From the NCBI RefSeq assembly GCF_036711975.1, contig NC_091968.1, forward strand, positions 4,216,001-4,280,000: a DNA stretch of 64,000 nucleotides, given 5' to 3'. The translations under genes and the position numbers were made by a program. The first letter of the stretch is position 1. Every line of letters begins with the position of its first letter. Shown one piece after another: positions 1 through 15,000 of this stretch. This stretch comes from Onthophagus taurus. Lineage: Eukaryota > Arthropoda > Insecta > Coleoptera > Scarabaeidae. The notes below the pieces were generated by a model. The model saw only the letters and a program-made list of their open reading frames with translations. It had not been told where the DNA came from and searched no databases.

Positions 1-2
1 AT

Positions 3-3000
3 TTATTATTTGCACGATCAAAAACACATCATTACAAAGAGGAACATTTAGTATTCACCGAATCAAGCTTAACGAGTAAAATATTTACTGAAAAAGAAAA
101 TATCGATTACATAATCACGGATATTAATGAGATTTTTTACGTTGAATTGGGATATCCGGTTGCGATGCCACCAACTGAGAAGGAGTTTCGATTTATTGTT
201 AGATTAATTTATATTTTAATCAAAAAATTAATAATTGAATTTGTAGTGGTCGTTAATTGATAAAGAAGCGTTTTTTTGGCACCACGAAAGTTATAAATGT
301 ACTATACAATATTTAATGATCCAATTTTACTCGGGAGATGAAGAAGTTACTAAAAATTTTAACACTAACCCGGTGATTGAAATAAATTTGCCGAGTCAAA
401 GTGTTAACGTTCAAGCGGATGGAATCGTTGTACCAAGTCATCCAGACGATTGGACTGACCACATCATCAATAGATTTATGAGAGTTTATAGGATTAATGT
501 TAAGAAATATTTAGGATATACTTTAGGAGTTTACATACAAAATATTACACGTGTTGAACGATTAAGAGTAGGTTGAGATGAACCAAAATTATTTTTATTT
601 ATTAATTTATTTTTTCTTAAAAGGTTATTGTTGATACAAATGGTACAAAACCCGTTTTTGAAGATTTTGCAAATCCTAAAACAGAAATATTGATTTTTGA
701 TAAAACAAATTCTTCCAAATTTGTTACTTTTAGTAGTAACACGTCGACAGTGGAATTTTGGTACATTGCTGTTTTACCGTATAAAGAAGATATTGCGGTA
801 AAGAATTAAATTAAATAATTAAACAAATTTAATAAAATATTTTTTTTTTAAATAGGCTAAAAGAAAGCTTCGAGCTTTAAAAGGAGAAGACGATGATGAT
901 GATGAAGACATTGAAAATGAGCGTGAACGAATTGAAACTGTTGGGATTCAATATTTAAATAGTTTCATGATGTACTCATGTCCTATGTTTGTTAATGGGG
1001 AATTTAAGCACGATATTTGCACGGTAAATTAAATTAACCTTTTATTATACAATCATTTTATAGCGAATTTTGATAATTATCGATGAAAATTGTAACATCG
1101 AAAATTTTATCACAACTTCAAATATTGTTTTCTCAAAAACTAAAAGTTATTTTTCAAAACGTGTTGGATCATTGGAAAGAGGACGCTCTTATTAACACTT
1201 TGGAATATTTTCATACTTATATTCCAAGAATTGGATTTTATACGAATTTTTAAAACTTAATCGGGGAAAATTACAAAATTAAAAAAAATTGTTAATCATT
1301 TCAAAAATTTATTTCTCAAAAACTAAAAGCGATTTTTCAAAACGGCTTGTTGCATTAAAAAGAGGATACTTTAATTAATAATTTGTGATATTTCCACAAG
1401 GATCCTCCAAGAAATTAATTTTATAATGAATTTTGAAAGTTATCGATGAAAATTGCAACATCAAAAATTTTATCAAAACTTCAAATATTGTTTTCTCAAA
1501 AACTAAAAGTTATTTTTCAAAACGTGTTGGTTCATTGGAAAGAGGACACCTTTAATAACATTTTGGGAAATTTTCATGCTCATATTCCAAGAAATCGATT
1601 TTATACGAATTTTTAAAACTTAATCGGCGAAAATTGCTAAATTCGAAAAAATTGTCGATCATTTCAAAAATGTATTTCTCAAAAACTAAAAGCGATTTTT
1701 CAAAACGGCTTGTTGCATTAAAAAGAGGATACTTTAATTAATAATTGGTGATATTTCCACAAGGATGCTTCAAGAAATTAATTTTATAGCGAATTTTGAA
1801 AATTATCGACGAAAATTGCAACATCGAAAATTTTATGAAAACTTCAAATATTGTTTTCTCAAAAACTAAAAGTTATTTTTCAAAACGTGTTGGTTCATTG
1901 GAAACAGGACACTTTTAATAACATTTTGGGAAATTTTCATACTCATTCCAAGAAATCAATTTTATACAAATTATTAAAGTTTAATCGTCGAAAATTGGAA
2001 AATTCGAAAAAATTGTCGATTATTTCAAAAATTTATTTCTCAAGAACTGCAAGTGATTTTTCAAAACGGCTTGTTGCATTAAAAAGAGGATACTTTAATT
2101 AATAATTGGTGATATTTCCACAAGGATCCTTCAAGAAATTAATTTTATGGCGAATTTTGAAAATTATCGACGAAAATTGCAACATCGAAAATTTTATCAA
2201 AACTTCAAATATTGTTTTCTCAAAAACTAAAAGTTATTTTTCAAAACGGGGTGGATCATTGGAAAGAGGGCACTTTTATTAACACTTTGAGAAATTTTCA
2301 TACTCATATTCCAAGAAATGGATTTTATACGAATTTTTTAAACTTAATTGTCGAAAATTGCAAAATACGAAAAAATTGTCGATCATTTCAAAAATGTATA
2401 TCTTAAAAACTAAAAGCGATTTTTCAAAACGGCTTGTTGCATTAAAAAGAGGATACTTTAATTAATAATTGGTGATATTTCCACAAGGATCCTTCAAGAA
2501 ATTAATTTTATAGCGAATTTTGAAAATTATCAACGAAAATTGCAACATCGAAAATTTTATCAAAAATTCAAATATTGTTTTCTCAAAAACTAAAAGTTAT
2601 TTTTCAAAACGGGTTGGATCATTCGAAAGAGGACACTTTTATTAACACTTTGGGAAATTTTCATACTCATATTCCAAGAAATGGATTTTATACCAATTTT
2701 TAAAACTTATTTGTCGAAAATTGCAAAATACGAAAAAATTGGCGATCATTTCATAAACGTATTTCTCAAAAACTAAAAGCGATTTTATAAAACGGCTTGT
2801 TCCATTAAAAAGAGGATACTTTAATTAATAATTGGTGATATTTCCACAAGGATCCTTCAAGAAATGAATTTTATAGCGAATTTTGAAAGTTATCGACGAA
2901 AATTGCAACATCGAAAATTTTATCAAAACATCAAATAATAATAATAATATTTATTGAATAAGCATGCATAATACATTTTTCTCGTCAATACAATACAAAA

Positions 3001-6000
3001 GAAAAAAAATATTTATATTACATAATTTAAACACATCAACATCGCTTTATTAGACTCTTCAAATAAATAAATAATTGGTATTTCCTGATTCTAATTTAGT
3101 TACAAATTTCTGCACCGAATAGAACTCGCCTTCCAATAACATTCTCTTCATAGTAATTTTAAATTGACTGTTATTTAATGATCTTATTTCGGATGGTATC
3201 AAGTTGTATAAATTTATGCCAACATATTTGAAAGAATTCTGGGATTTTTCTATCCTATAGTACGGAACCTGAACATTTCCGTATCTGGTATGGTAGTCAT
3301 GTATATCTGCATTTCGTGTATATAGGTGTTTCTACGTATGAATATAAGTCAAGCAGGGTATCGTTAAAATTCCTAATTTTTTGAAAATTGTTCTACAGCT
3401 TTCCCGATTGTTTAATTCCTACCACTAAATTCTTACCGCTTTTTTCTGCAGTTTAAAGATATCGATTATTTGACTAGATACCCCCCAAACTTCAATTCCA
3501 TACGCTACCATACTGTGGAAGTAGGCGTGGTAAACGACTTTAGCTATATCTGATGATAAATACTTGGTCACAACCCTTAAACAATACAACGAACTTGCTA
3601 GTTTCTTTTTTAGTTCATTAATATGCTCTGTCCTGGTTAAAGTTTCTGACAAAGTAACAGCCAAAAATTTAGCACTTTTATTTGTCACATCATCGTTCAT
3701 TCTTGTATAAAAGGTCAGCACCTTGGTTTTTTCGTCATTAAGTTTAAGTTTGTTAAAATTGAACCATCTTTTAGCACCGTTTAATGTTTCTGAAGTTTTA
3801 AATTTTAAATCGGTTATATTTCCGCCATAATTTATAAAGGACGTATCATCAGCGTAGAGACACAGTAAATCCGATTCAATGTTGAGTAATCTTTTTATAC
3901 CTCCTTTCATTCCACACGCACTTATTTTTTCTATCAAAATTTTATGATCCACCAGATCAAACGCTTTGGTCAAGTCGCAGAAAGCAATTTGTGTAAACCT
4001 TTGTTCATCAAAACCGTCAAGAATCAATTGTAGAACACTTAGGAGAGCTGTAGTTGTCGATTTTTGAGGTTGGTACCCATATTGATATTTTGTTAGAATA
4101 TTTTCCTCGCTTAAATGCGTCATAATCTTCTGCTTTATAATCGATTCAATAATTTTTGACATAGTTGGTAAGATAGAAATTGGCCAATATTTACTACAGT
4201 CATTTCAATCTCCAAGTTTCTTTATTGGGACTATTTTGGCAAATTTTAGTTCTTCTGGAAAAATTCCTTCAACCAGGCATTTATTTATAACCACCGTTAG
4301 TTGATTTATTATTAATTCGTTTATTTCTTTGAGTAGCCTTACTGACACTCCATATATATCTTTTGTATTTGTTGTTTTCAAACATCTTATTATTTTTATA
4401 ATGTCTTCATCTTTGACTTGTTTGATATGATCGATACTATTATTTATTTTCTTCTTTATTAAAGAGGCTGGATCGATACTTGTATTTCCAATGCTGTTTG
4501 TAATCAGGGTTGATGTGCTAGTTAAAAAGTTGTTGATATTATCAACATCTATTTGGTAGTCTTCCTCATGCTTACATTTTATTTTTCCCGTTTCCTTCTT
4601 TGTTATTTCCCAGGCCGCCGCTATTTTATTATCTGAGTTATAAACATATTTACTTATAGCACTTCTCTTTGCTTTATCAACATGCTTTCTATATTCTTCT
4701 TTCAGGTGTTTGTATAACTTTTTGTATCTTTCATCGTTCGTCACATCAATTACTGTGTACAAGGCATTCAAATAATTTTTGTACTGATCTAGCTTATCAG
4801 TTTCCCATTTTATCTTTATGGTATCAGTAGATTTTCTCACACTTACCTTTGGAAAAGCTTCATTGTAGCAATTCATAAATGTGGTGTGAAAAAATGTGTA
4901 GCTTGCCTGAGCATCTAAGTTTTTATTACTTAAAGCACCCCAATCACATTGTTTTAATAAATTTTTAAAGTTACAAATGGTTTCTTCGTTTATTTTTCTG
5001 CACTGAATTATTTTTTGTATTTTCTGAACAACAGTGAAAATACCAACGATTGCGCCAAGTGATCCCCCAAATGAAAATCAATTGTATCTGTTTTATATAT
5101 TTCCACGAATTTATGTGCAAAGATATTATCAACGCATCTTTTTCCTCCTACTCTGGATGGTTTGTCGAATACGGGTCATAAACCATATTTAGCCATTACT
5201 GCCATTAATCTATCACTCACGTTATACAAACATTACAGTCCCCCATAATAAATATGGTTTTGTGCTGTTGAGTTTCTGTCAGGTAATCAAGAATGCTTTC
5301 CATCCTATCAAGGAACTCTTGTTTATCTCCATTCGGTGGATGATATACCAGAACGACAATAATGTTCAATTTAGATATGATAATGGAACAAAATTCTAGA
5401 CACCTTTCTTTATTATAGATTGACAAATCCAATGGTTCAAATTTTTGTTTTCAAATATTGTTTTCTCAAAAACTAAAAGTTATTTTTTAAAACATGTTGG
5501 TTCATTGGAAAGAGGACACTTTTAATAACATTTTGGGTAATTTTCATACTCATATTCCAAGAAATGGATTTTATACGAATTTTTAAAACTTAATCGGCGA
5601 AAATTGCAAAATTCTAAAAAATTGTCGATTACTTCAAACATTTATTTCTCAAAAACTAAACGCGATTTTTCAAAACGGCTTGTTGCATTAAAAAGAGGAT
5701 ACTTTAATTAATAATTGGTGATATTTCCACAAGGATCCTTCAAGAAATTAATTTTATAGCGAATTTTGAAAATTATCGACGAAAATTGCAACATCGAAAA
5801 TTTTATCAAAACTTCAAATATTGCTTTCTCAAATATTAAAAGTTCTTTTTCAAAACGGATTGGATCATTGGAAAGAGGACACTTTTATTAACACTTTGGG
5901 AAATTTTCATACTCATATTCCAAGAAATGGATTTTATATGAATTTTGAAAACTTAATCTGCGAAAATTGCAAAATTCGAAAAAATTGTCGATTATTTCAA

Positions 6001-9000
6001 AAATTTATTTCTCAAGAACTGAAAGTGATTTTTCAAAACGGCTTATTGCATTAAAAAGAGGATACTTTAATTAATAATTGGTGATGTTTACACAAGGATG
6101 CTTCAAGAAATGAATTTTATAGCGAATTTTGAAATTTATCGATGAAGATTGCAACATCGAAAATTTTATCAAAACTTCAAATATTGTTTTCTCAAAAACT
6201 TGGAGCTATTTTTCAAAACGGGTTTGTTTATTGGAAAGAAGACACTTTGGGAAATTTTCATCCTCATATTCCAAGAAATCGATTTTATATGAATTTTGAA
6301 AACTTAATCTGCGAAAATTGCAAAATTCGAAAAAATTGTCGATTATTTCAAAAATTTATTTCTCAAGAACTGAAAGTGATTTTTCAAAACGGCTTCTTGC
6401 ATTAAAAAGAGGATACTTTAATTAATAATAGGTGATATTTCCACAAGGATCCTTCAAGAAATTAATTTTATAGCGAATTTTGAAAATTATCGACGAAAAT
6501 TGCAACATCGAAAATTTTATCAAAACTTCAAATATTGTTTTCTCAAAAACTAAAAGTTATTTTTCAAAACGCGTTGTTTCATTGGAAAGAGGACACTTTT
6601 AATAACATTTTGGGAAATTTTCATACTCATATTCCAAGAAATTAATTTTATACGAATTATTAAAGTTTAATCGTCGACAATTGCAAAATTCGAAAAAATT
6701 GTCGGTTATTTCAAAAATTTATTTCTCAAGAACTGAAAGTGATTTTTCAAAACGGCTTCTAGCATTAAAAAGAGGATACTTTAATTAATAATTGGTGATA
6801 TTTCCACAAGGATCCTTCAAGAAATTAATTTTATAGCGAATTTTGAAAATTATCGACGAAAATTGCAACATCGAAAATTTTATCAAAACTTCAAATATTG
6901 CTTTCTCAAAAACTAAAAGTTCTTTTTCAAAACGGATTGGATCATTGGAAAGAGGACATTTTTATTAACACTTTGGGAAATTTTCATACTCATATTCCAA
7001 GAAATTAATTTTATACGAATTATTAAAGTTTAATCGTCGACAATTGCAAAATTCGAAAAAATTGTCGGTTATTTCAAAAATTTATTTCTCAAGAACTGAA
7101 AGTGATTTTTCAAAACGGCTTGTAGCATTAAAAAGAGGATACTTTAATTAATAATTGGTGATATTTCCACAAGGATCCTACAAGAAATTAATTTTATAGC
7201 GAATTTTGAAAATTATCGACGAAAATTGCAACATCGAAAATTTTATCAAAACTTCAAATATTGCTTTCTCAAAAACTAAAAGTTCTTTTTCAAAACGGAT
7301 TGGATCATTGAAAAGAGGACACTTTTATTAACACTTTGGAAAATTTTCATACTCATATTCCAAGAAATGGATTTTATACGAATTTTTAAAACTTAATTGT
7401 CGAAAATTGCAAAATACGAAAGAATTGTCGATTATTTCAAAAATGTATATCTCAAAAACTAAAAGCGATTTTTTAAAACGGCTTGTTGTATTAAAAAGAG
7501 GATACTTTAATTAATAATTGGTGATATTTCTACAAGGATCCCTCAAGAAATTAATTTTATAGCGAATTTTGAAAATTATCGATGAAAATTGCAACATCGA
7601 AAATTTTATCAAAACTTCAAATATTGTTTTCTCAAAAACTAAAGTTATTTTTCAAGACGAGTTGGATCATTGGAAAGAGGACACTTTTATTAACACTTTG
7701 GGAAATTTTCATACTCATATTTCAAGAAATGGATTTTATACGAATTTTTAAAACTTAATTGTCGAAAATTGCAAAATACGAAAAAATTTTCGATCATTTC
7801 AAAAATGTATGTCTCAAAAACTATGCGATTTTTTAAAACGGCTTGTTGCATTAAAAAGAGGATACTTTAATTAATAATTGGTGATATTTCCACAAGGATC
7901 CTTCAAGAAATGAATTTTATAGCGAATTTTGAAAATTATCGACGAAAATTGCAACATCGAAAATTTTATCAAAACTTCAAATATTGTTTTCTCAAATACT
8001 AAAAGTTATTTTTCAAAACGTGTTGGTTCGTTGGAAAGAGGACACTTTTAATAACATTTTGGGAAATTTTCATACTCATATTCCAAGAAATCGATTTTAT
8101 ACGAATTTTTAAAACTTAATCGGCGAAAATTGCAAAATTCGAAAAAATTGTACTGGATAGTTGCCGGATATATACCACTAATTACGATTAATTTATTAAT
8201 AACTTCTTTAAATAGGTTTTAGAATCAAGTACCACATCTCGTTTAGAATGCGAATGCCCCGAAGTTGGTGGTCCGTTAGCACCAAGCTTTTTCAGCGTTT
8301 CATATAAAATTTATGGAATAGTTGATATTTCAACAAATTTAGAATTATCTGTCCACTTCATCGTTGTAATTTTCACATTAATTGCTATTTTTATTTATTG
8401 TTTCTTGTTGATTTTATGGCCATATCGAAGTAGACCTTCCGTAATAATAATAATAATGATACCAAAAACAAAAAAATTAATAATTTATTAATTGTTAGGA
8501 TTTAATTTATTTTTTGGGAGATAACGCCAAACAAAGCCGATTTGGTTATTTAGTTAGAGTAACAACAGCTGATTTTAAATCGTCCGGAACAACAGCTCAT
8601 ATTGGTATTCAACTTTATGGATCTATTAGTAATAGCAGGGTATTAATAATTAATTAATTTGATTTTATTTATTAATATTTTCTTTGGTGATTTTTTTAGA
8701 GGCACATCTTAAACCATCCCGATCCGTTTTCGCGATTACTTCAAACGGCCAGTGTTAATCATTTTTTAATCGCAACCGATGAAGCGTTAGGAAACATCGT
8801 TCGTTTAGAATTATGGAGCGATTGTTCCGGATTTCGCCCGGAATGGTACTGCGAAAGCATCCGGGTCTACGACGTCCAAAGTTACATTTCGTGGCACTTC
8901 AACGTCCAAAAAAGATTCAGCGTCACCTCCGGACATTACAGCCATTATTTCGTCAAACCAACTCATCCATCCGAACTTACAATTAGAACACCTTGGTTAT

Positions 9001-12000
9001 TTTTTAATTCACATCACGGTGGTAATCACACTTGGAATATTTTAGATACGTAATGCAATAATAAATTAAAAATGATTAAAAATAACACATTTTGTTTTAG
9101 ATCCCATGATCAATATTGGTCTTATCCACAACGATTAAGTATCATGTTAACGCACGTTTTAGGAACTTTTGCTTTCGCTCTGTACATGATTCACCCACCG
9201 ATTTTTGAATATCAGGATGGAATTGGAATTAGTCGGTTTAATGATGTTTGGTTTATTATAAAAACGATTGTTATTGTTACTATTGTGGTGGCTCCTGTTA
9301 ATTATGTTTTAGCTTGTTTCTTACGGTAAGAAAATTTAGAAGTTTAACATAAAAATATTTTTATTTCTTTTAGGGGAAGTTATAAATCAGGAAGATTTCG
9401 TGGTAGATACGGTTATTTCCCAACTTGGTACAGCACCATAACTCATATATCTCTATTTATAATAAACACACTCTGTCTGATGTATTGCTTGGTTTACGGC
9501 CCATTTATTTCTTCGGTGGTGGCTCACGATTGGATTTTGGTCGTCGTAATATCTTTATTAATCAACATTTTTGTTTGCGAAAATTTATTCTTAGCGATAC
9601 ACTCATTAATCCATCTATCATTTTATTCATTAAACGCTTGGGTTCCCGCCGTTGGCACAACATATCTATTTAGAGAAATCATATTCGACGTGGAAAATCA
9701 AAGAAGATTTTTATATCGCCATTTAGATAGGAGTGGAATTCGACCTTACATTTTACCTATGTATAAGCCTTTGGGTGGTGATCTTTTCGTGGTACTAATA
9801 ATAAGTGATTGTGATTTAATCATTAATAAAATAATTTTTTAATTTAGAAAAGAAAACGTGAAATTAAGGATAAATCAGCTATGAAACGAACTTACAAAAA
9901 TATTTACTACGTTTTTATAATGCTTATATTCCTGCTTGTTTTAATAAGTTTTTATCGAGATGATAGAGCGGCGCATTTTAGTAAACATTTGGAAGATATC
10001 TTCGTGTATGGGACATCTGCCCCTAAAACACCTAAAGGAATTTACAATGTTACTACACACGATGAGTAAAAAATTATTAAATAAAATCATTAACCTTTCA
10101 GTACACGCGCTTAGCCATCATACTGTCCATAGAAATACCACATAACTTTTAGCGTAAAAGTTGTAGCAAATTTTACCCTTTACACATCGTTCTCTAACAC
10201 TTTTGCTCTCAGATGCATCAATGTAGAGAAATATTCGAAAATCTGAAAAAATTAGAAAAATTCGTAGTTTCACAAGTGGGTAATGGAACAAAACGGTATT
10301 CCGAGCATGATACAGAACAACTTTTAGAACAAAAGTTGTAGCAAATTTTATCCTTTACACATTGCTCCTTAATACTTTTGCTCTCAGATGCATCAACGTA
10401 AAGAAATATTCGAAAATCTGAAAAAATTAGAAGAATTCGTAGTTTCACAAGTGGTTAATGGAAGAAATTGGTATTCCGAGCATGAAACAGAAAAACTTTT
10501 AGTACAAAAGTTGTAGCAAATTTTACCCTCTACATATTGTTATCTAACACTTTTGCTCTCAGATGTATCAATGTATGAAATATTCGAAAATCTGAAAAAA
10601 ATAGAAGAATTCGTAGTTTCAAAAGTGATTAATGGAAAAAAATCGGTATTGAGAGCATGAACCAGAAAAACTTTTAGAACAAAAGTTGTAGCAAATTTTA
10701 CCCTCTACATATTGTTATTTAACACTTTTGCTCTCAGATGTATCAATATAGAGAAATATTCGAAAATCTGAAAAAATTAGAAGAATACGTAGTTTCACAA
10801 GTGGTTAATGGAAAAAGTCGGTATTCCGAGCATGATACAGAAAAACTTTTAGAACAAAAGTTGTAGCAAATTTTACCCTTTACACATTGTTATGTAATAA
10901 TACTTTTGCTCTCAGATGTATCAATGTAGAGAAATATTCGAAAATCTGAAAAAATTAGAAGAATTCGTAGTTTCACAAGTGGTTAATGGCAAAAATCCGT
11001 ATTCCGAGCATGATACAGAAAAACTTTTAGAATAAAAGTTGTAGCAAATTTTATTTTTTACACATTGTTATCTAACACTTTTGCTCCCAGATGCATCAAT
11101 GTAAGGAAATATTCGAAAATCTGCAAAAATTAGAAGAATACGTAGTTTCACAAGTGGTTAATGGAAAAAGTCGGTATTCCGAGCATGATACAGAAAAACT
11201 TTTAGAACAAAAGTTGTAGCAAATTTTACCCTCCACATATTGTTATCTAACACTTTTGCTCTCAGGCGTATCAATGTAGAGAAATATTCGAAAATCTGAA
11301 AAAACTAGGAGGATACGTAGTTTCACAAGTGGTTAATGGAAAAAAATCGATATTCCGAGCATGATACAGAAAAAATTTTAGAACAAAAGTTGTGGCAAAT
11401 TTTACCCTTTACACATTAGCTTTGTTCGTTGAGACTGCACTACTCTGCACGACATGGCACTAGTATGACGTCATAGTGCAATGAAGTGTAAGTAAGTGCA
11501 ATGTCTTGTCAATTGAGTGCAGGACAGAAAAGTGTGTAAACCGTGGTTGCAACGAACAGATTTTTATCAAAAAAAGTGTATAATATGTTGAGGTTTCAAC
11601 TTTATAATAATATTCTTTTCTTTTTATAATAACTTTATTACAACTTAAGCTGTTCATATACAAGCACCACCAACAGCTTTAATTTTATCTTCTGCAGATT
11701 TCGCGAAGAATTTGGCCTTAACAATGACGGGCTGATTTGAAATTCTTCCTTTGCCTAATAATTTATAATAACCTTAAAAAAAGTCCATTTATCTATCTAC
11801 TATCTGGTCCATTTTCTGCTGCCTCTACTGGGATTGAATGTACTCTGTTCTCTAATACAACAAATATTAATTATTATAAGGTTTTATTTCTTAATATTTA
11901 ATATTAATATTAATTATTACAAAACACGCTTATATTCCGCCATTTTCGTTACACTGAATTACACTGCACTTATTGAACTTAATTGAAAGCAGGTGCAACA

Positions 12001-15000
12001 AAATCTGCACTAAGTTGCACTGCGCATGGCCCAACGAACAGTGTGAGTGCAACTGCACTAAACTACACTATCCCCAACGAACACACAACATCTGCACTAA
12101 ACTGGTTAGTGCAAGTAGTGCAGTCCCAACGAACAAAGCTATTGTTATCTAACACTTTTGCTCTCAGATGCAGAATGTAAAAACATATTCGAAAATCTGA
12201 AAAAATTAGAAAAATTCGTAATTTCGCAAGTGAGTAATAGAAAAAATCAGTATTCCGAGCATGATACAGAAAAACTTTTAGAACAAAAGTTGTAGCAAAT
12301 TTTACCCTTTACAGATTGTTATCTAACACTTTTGCTCTCAGATGTATCAATATAGAGAAATATTCGAAAATCTGAAAATTAGAAGAATTCGTAGTTTCAC
12401 CAGTAGTTAATGAAAAAATCGGTATTCCGAGCATGATACAGAAAAACTTTTAGAACAAAAGTTGTAGCAAATTTTACCTTTTACACATTATCATCTAACA
12501 CTTTTGCTCTCAGATGTATCAATATAGAGAAATATTCGAAAATCTGAAAACTAGAAGAATTCGTAGTTTCACCAGTGGTTAATGGAAAAAATCGGTATTC
12601 CGAACATGAAACAGAAAAACTTTTAGAACAAAAGTTGTAGCAAATTTTACCCTTTACACATTATTATCTAACATTTTTGCTCTCAGATGCATCAATGCAG
12701 AGAAATATTCGAAAATCAGAAAGAATTTGAAAAATTCGTAGTTTCACAAATGGGTAATGGAAGAAATTGGTATTCCGAGCATGAAACAGAAAAACTTTTA
12801 GAACAAAAGTTGTAGCAAATTTTACCCTTTACACATTATTATCTAACACTTTTGCTCTCAGATGTATCAATGTAGAGAAATATTCGAAAATCTGAAAATT
12901 AGAAGAATTCGTAATTTCACAACAAGTGGTTAATGGAAAAGAGTCGGTATTCCAACCATGATACAGAAAAACTTTTGGAACAAAAGTTGTGGCAAATTTT
13001 ACCCTTTACACATTGCTATCTAACACTTTTGCTCTTAGGTGCCTCAATGTAAAAAAATATTCGAAAATCTGAAAAATCTAGAAGAATACGTAGTTTCACA
13101 AGTGGTTAATGGAAAAAATCGATATTCCGAGCATGATATAGAAAAACTTTTAGAACAAAAGTTGTAGCAAATTTTACCTTTTATACATCGCTATCTAACA
13201 CTTTTGCTCTCAGATGTATCAATGTAGAGAAATATTCGAAAATCTCAAAATTAAAGAATTCGTAGTTTCACAAATGGTTAATGGTAAAAAATCGGTACCC
13301 CGAGCATGATACAGAAAAACTTTTGGAACAAAAGTTGTAGGAAACTTTACCCTTTACGCATTGCTATCTCACACTTTTGCTCTGAGATGCATCAATGCAG
13401 AGAAATATTCGAAAATCTGAAAATTAGTAGAATTCGTAGTTTCACAAGTAGGTAATGGAAAAATCTGTTTTCGAGCATGATACAGAAAAACTTTTAGAAC
13501 AAAAGTTGTAGCAAATTTTACCCTTTACACATTGCCGTCTAACACTTTTGCTTTCAGATGCATCAATGTTGAGAAAAATTAAAAAATATGAGAATTACTA
13601 TGTTACATATTTTTATTGCACTGTCACTAAAACTAACCGTCTTGAGAGACATGCGGCTAAATCCGAATTATTCTAGTTTTAGGTCTAGTATTAGTTCTAG
13701 TGATAGTGCTAGTACAAAAATAGAATTAACACAAGACCTAGATCTAGAATCATTCGGGTTTAGCCGTCTTGAGAGACTTGCGGCTATATCCGAATGTTTC
13801 TAGTTCTCGGTCTAATGTTAGTTCTAGTATTGCACTAAAACTAAAACTAACACTAGCCCGAGAACTAGAAACATTCCGATTACAAAAGAGATTACTCTAG
13901 TGTTGTCAAATTTAAATTGCATGGACTGATAGTTAGCACGCGTATATTGAAAGGTTAAATAAAAATGTATTAAAACAAAACTTTTAGGCTCTATGAATAC
14001 TTAAATAAAACGCTAATATTAGCAATAACCCCAAAAAGTTGGTATTGGCCTTACATGGTAGCAGATTCCGGCTTAATTAGCGATATCAACAACAAATACA
14101 TAGGAAATGTACGAATAAGACAACAAAGGGCGATGGATGTTAGGTGCCCACAAGCAATGGTAGCGAGTATGTTTGATATGGATAAATGTATTAGTGCTTT
14201 GGATAATTACCCAATATTAAATGCATCATATAATAACGCTTTGAAACATAACAATAGTATGTGGTGGTTTCACGAGGAAAAATCTTCAAATTCTTACACC
14301 GGATCTTTAATGATTTATAACGGAGATGGTTACACCGTAGATATTGGTAAAACTAGATCAAACGCGCTTTATAGAGTAAGGTTATTATTCGATAATAAAT
14401 GGCTTGATGAACGAACTAAATTTATTATAATCGAATTTCTGTTGTATAATGCAAATACTAATTTATTTGCCGATGTTAAATTAGCTTGGGAAAGAGAATC
14501 GAAATACATGTACCCATCACAAAGAGTAAGTTAATATTACATAGTCATAACCAATTTAATTCAAATTTAATTTAGATAATTACAGCGAAATTATTGAATT
14601 TGAGCGAAAATTGGAACAAATTGAACATCATTTTCTTCTTGGTTTATATTTATATAAGCTTTAGGATATTAATTTTTCTGATACAAGCAATTTTAAACAG
14701 ATATTGTGGAATATTTAAAAGTTGGCGTGAAGTTGGACTCCTAATTTTCTGCATTCTCAACATTTGCAGCATCGTTTTGTTTATTCAAAGGAACATTGCG
14801 ATTAATTCGATGTTGGATGAACTAAAACACGCCGATAGAAAAAAATTTATATCTTACAGCCACGTTGTCTTAATCCACAAAGACCTCGAAGTGATTTTGG
14901 GCATCATGATCTTTATAATGATCTTAATGCTTATTAATTTTTTGGAAATTATTTCTTGGACTTCAACCGTTACTAAAACAATTCGAAAAGCGTTCCCACT

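Noticed and set aside
1851..2406. Open frames repeating an [11 protein letters not shown] peptide within the first array
   Set aside because: They follow the 362-bp satellite period, occur in many units with stops, and have no splice or start context.
1060..8155. Identity with the ~360-bp major satellite of Tribolium
   Set aside because: Only the period is similar; the sequence could not be compared here, so no assignment is made.
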